A stretch of 64,000 bases of DNA from Cellulomonas soli. Lineage in GTDB: Bacteria; Actinomycetota; Actinomycetes; Actinomycetales; Cellulomonadaceae. Below the pieces are notes generated by a model. The model saw nothing but the letters and a program-made list of their open reading frames with translations, did no database searches and was not told the origin of the DNA. Positions 61,878-64,000 of this stretch are shown here, piece by piece; positions within the stretch are counted from its first letter, which is position 1; the number at the start of each line of letters is the position of its first letter. The position numbers were made by a program, and so were the translations under genes. The stretch lies in assembly GCF_013409305.1 (NCBI RefSeq), contig NZ_JACBZJ010000001.1, positions 558,001 through 622,000 on the forward strand. The letters are read 5' to 3'.

Positions 61878-63386
61878 ATGACCGCACCAGCGTCCGGACC
61901 GTCGGCCGGAGCCGAGCCCGGCGGGTTGCGGATCGAGACGCACGGCATCGACGTGATCGGCGACGCGGACCGCAAGGGCGCCCCCCGCGACCTGTTCTGG
62001 CCGTGGTTCGCCGCCAACGTGTCGGTCCTGGGCATCAGCTACGGCGCCTGGGTGCTCGGCTTCGGTATCTCGTTCGCGCAGGCGAGCGTCGTCGTCGTCC
62101 TCGGCATCGTGTTCTCGTTCCTGCTGTGCGGGGTGGTCGCGCTCGCCGGCAAGCGCGGGTCGGCCCCCACGATGACGCTCTCGCGCGCCGCGCTCGGTGT
62201 GCGGGGCAACCGTGCCGCATCGGTGCTCTCCTGGCTGCTCACCGTCGGCTGGGAGACCGTGCTGACGACCCTGGCGACGTTGGCCACCGCGACCGTCCTC
62301 GGTCGGCTCGGCTGGGGCGGGGGCACGACGACGAAGGTCGTCGCCCTGGTCGTCGTCGCGGCGCTCATCATCGCCGGCGGCGTGATCGGCTTCGACCTCA
62401 TCATGCGCATGCAGACGGTGATCACCGTGGTCACCGGCGTGCTCACGCTCGGCTACATCCTGCTCACGCTCGACCACATCGACCTCGACGCCGTGACCGC
62501 GCTGCCCGCCGGCTCCGCACCGGCGTTCCTCGGAGCCCTGGTGTTCACCATGACGGGGTTCGGTCTCGGCTGGGTCAACATGGCGGCGGACTACTCGCGG
62601 TACCTGCCGCGGCACACGTCCGGCGCGGGCGTCGTGGCCTGGACGACCGTCGGTGCCTCGGTCGCCCCGCTCGTCCTGGTCGTCTTCGGCCTGCTGCTCG
62701 CCGGGTCTGACGCCGACCTGTCGGCCGCGATCTCGGCCGACCCGATCGGCGCGCTCACCACGATCCTGCCGACCTGGTTCCTCGTGCCGTTCGCGATCGT
62801 GGCGGTGCTCGGCCTGGTCGGCGGCGCGGTGCTCGACATCTACTCCTCGGGGCTCGCGCTCGTCTCGACCGGCCTGCCCATCACCCGACCGGTGGCCGCC
62901 GGGATCGACGGGGCGATCATGACGCTCGGCACCGTCTTCCTCGTGTTCATCTCCGACGACGCGTTCTTCTTCACGTTCCAGGGCTTCCTCATCACGCTCG
63001 GCGTCCCGGTCGCGGCCTGGGCGGGGATCATGATCGCCGACATCGTGCTGCGTCACGCCGACTACGACGAGGGCGACCTGTTCCGTCCCGAGGGGCGTTA
63101 CGGCGACGTACCGGCCGTCCCGCTGGTGATCCTGCTGCTCAGCACGGTGATCGGCTGGGGCCTGGTGACCAACACCTCCGCCTCGTGGCTGCAGTGGCAG
63201 GGATACCTGCTCGAGGCCGTCGGCCTCGGAGGGCGCGACGGCTCGTGGGCGTTCGCCAACCTGGGCGTGCTGGTCGCCCTCGCCCTGGCGTTCCTGGCCA
63301 CGCTCGTGCTGCGCCGTGGAGCCGTCCGCCGGCAGGAGGGGCTACCCGCCTCGCACGTCGAGCTCGTCGTGACGGACCTGCCGTGA
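61878..63386 (+). CDS. NCS1-family purine/cytosine/allantoin permease
   Basis: A 502-residue transporter with about 12 membrane helices. NCS1 features include RDLFWPWFAANVSVLGISYG at helix 1, the substrate-site GFGLGWVNMAADYSRYLP region and SDDAFFFTFQGFL. ATG 61878 has GGGAGGGG 4 nt upstream. It overlaps the downstream hydrolase by 4 bp, so transport and hydrolysis of a nitrogen-rich compound (nucleobase, allantoin or related amide) are probably coupled. Exact substrate not decidable. Confidence 0.9.
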   Translation: MTAPASGPSAGAEPGGLRIETHGIDVIGDADRKGAPRDLFWPWFAANVSVLGISYGAWVLGFGISFAQASVVVVLGIVFSFLLCGVVALAGKRGSAPTMTLSRAALGVRGNRAASVLSWLLTVGWETVLTTLATLATATVLGRLGWGGGTTTKVVALVVVAALIIAGGVIGFDLIMRMQTVITVVTGVLTLGYILLTLDHIDLDAVTALPAGSAPAFLGALVFTMTGFGLGWVNMAADYSRYLPRHTSGAGVVAWTTVGASVAPLVLVVFGLLLAGSDADLSAAISADPIGALTTILPTWFLVPFAIVAVLGLVGGAVLDIYSSGLALVSTGLPITRPVAAGIDGAIMTLGTVFLVFISDDAFFFTFQGFLITLGVPVAAWAGIMIADIVLRHADYDEGDLFRPEGRYGDVPAVPLVILLLSTVIGWGLVTNTSASWLQWQGYLLEAVGLGGRDGSWAFANLGVLVALALAFLATLVLRRGAVRRQEGLPASHVELVVTDLP

Positions 63387-64000
63387 GCGCGCGGACGGTG
63401 CTGGCCGTCATCGACATGCAGAACGTCTTCGGCGACCCCGACAGCCCGTGGTGCGCGCCACGGTTCGACGAGATCGTCGAACCCGTCCGCCGGCTCACCC
63501 GGGCGTTCGCCGACCGGACCGTCTACACCCGGTTCCTGTCCCCTGCAGTCCCGACAGGTGCTTGGCGGGCGTACTACGCCGACTGGCCGTTCGCCCTGCA
63601 GCCCCCCGAGGCTGAGCTGTGGGGTGTGGTCCCCTCGCTCGCGGCCGACGCCGCTGCCGTGGCCGGGACGGACCGCGCCGGCGGCACGATCGACGCCCCC
63701 ACGTTCGGCAAGTGGGGGCCCGAGCTCGCCCGCCTGGTCGGACCGGGTGGGCGGCTGCTGCTCGCCGGGGTGAGCACGGACTGCTGCGTGCTGTCGACCG
63801 CGCTGGCTGCCGCCGATGCCGGTGCGGAGGTCGTCGTGGTCGCCGACGCGTGCGCCGGGGCCGACGACACGTCGCACGCGAGAGCACTCGACGTCATGCG
63901 CCTGTACGCCCCGCTCGTCAGCGTGGCGGCCACGGAGGACGTCCTGACGCTCGCGCAGGCGCAGCGCGACGCCCGCGCCGAGCTCGCCTCGACCACGTCT
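63383..64000 (+). CDS. Isochorismatase-fold cysteine hydrolase, cut by the right edge
   Basis: Reads 206 codons from GTG 63383 to the window end without a stop. Catalytic triad D11 (VIDMQNVF), K110 (FGKWG) and C135 (GVSTDCCVLST) is intact, with the cis-peptide-type VSTDC turn. Family members hydrolyse amides such as ureidoacrylate, biuret, nicotinamide or isochorismate. The 4-bp overlap with the NCS1 permease (GTGA) supports a shared pathway. C-terminus missing only because of the window edge. Confidence 0.9.
   Translation, partial: MSARTVLAVIDMQNVFGDPDSPWCAPRFDEIVEPVRRLTRAFADRTVYTRFLSPAVPTGAWRAYYADWPFALQPPEAELWGVVPSLAADAAAVAGTDRAGGTIDAPTFGKWGPELARLVGPGGRLLLAGVSTDCCVLSTALAAADAGAEVVVVADACAGADDTSHARALDVMRLYAPLVSVAATEDVLTLAQAQRDARAELASTTS

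Overview
The window looks like chromosomal DNA from a very high-GC Gram-positive actinobacterium. Cellulomonadaceae or a close relative is my guess from gene content, not a proven assignment. The evidence is the family repertoire (a WhiB7-type regulator, mycoredoxin, AdnA/AdnB recombination nuclease, an HRDC-bearing UvrD2 helicase, DUF3107, DUF3152, PPA1309 and UPF0182 proteins), frequent GTG starts, and many genes whose start codon lies 6-7 nt after a TANNNT -10 box, as in leaderless actinobacterial transcripts.

Bases 1-7860 are accessory. They hold the 5' end of an IS256-family element, a three-gene operon (1470-4967) that resembles Lamassu/ABC-three-component defence (nuclease-like effector, small middle component, zinc-hook SMC-type ATPase), a YefM-YoeB toxin-antitoxin pair with its palindromic operator, a decayed excisionase-like fragment and an MFS exporter. 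The defence operon is visibly less GC-rich than its surroundings. The region stops at the 3' end of an initiator tRNA-fMet gene (7867-7940), a plausible but unproven integration boundary.

From 7940 on the DNA reads as core chromosome. An EamA exporter and a divergent LysR regulator are followed by an envelope and proteolysis cluster (UPF0182, PPA1309, PDZ-Lon protease, epimerase, zincin-like protein, YgjP-type peptidase). A ThiF-like protein comes next, then whiB7 behind an attenuator-type leader with a small upstream ORF, intrinsic terminator and probable autoregulated promoter. DNA repair and redox genes follow: uvrD2, mrx1, nudC and adnAB. After these come DUF3152, TetR, DUF3107, ferritin-like, DEAD-box helicase, DUF418, MarC, PHP phosphoesterase and aminopeptidase P genes. 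An acetyltransferase-TetR operon with an 18-bp palindrome over its start, an MgtE-N/CBS plus DUF1003 pair, mrp, and a deoR-galT-galK galactose operon complete this part.

Bases 50185-59787 are a nine-gene co-directional block: two MacAB-type exporters (adaptor, ATPase, permease) enclosing three paralogous lipoproteins that share four cysteines outside the lipobox. Nearly every junction is a 4-bp ATGA/GTGA overlap. With the defence operon, this is the best candidate here for an uncharacterised system. The window ends with a divergent ArsR/MFS pair sharing an inverted-repeat operator, and an NCS1 nucleobase-type permease coupled to an isochorismatase-fold hydrolase cut by the right edge. All functions are inferred from sequence motifs read by eye; no searches were run.
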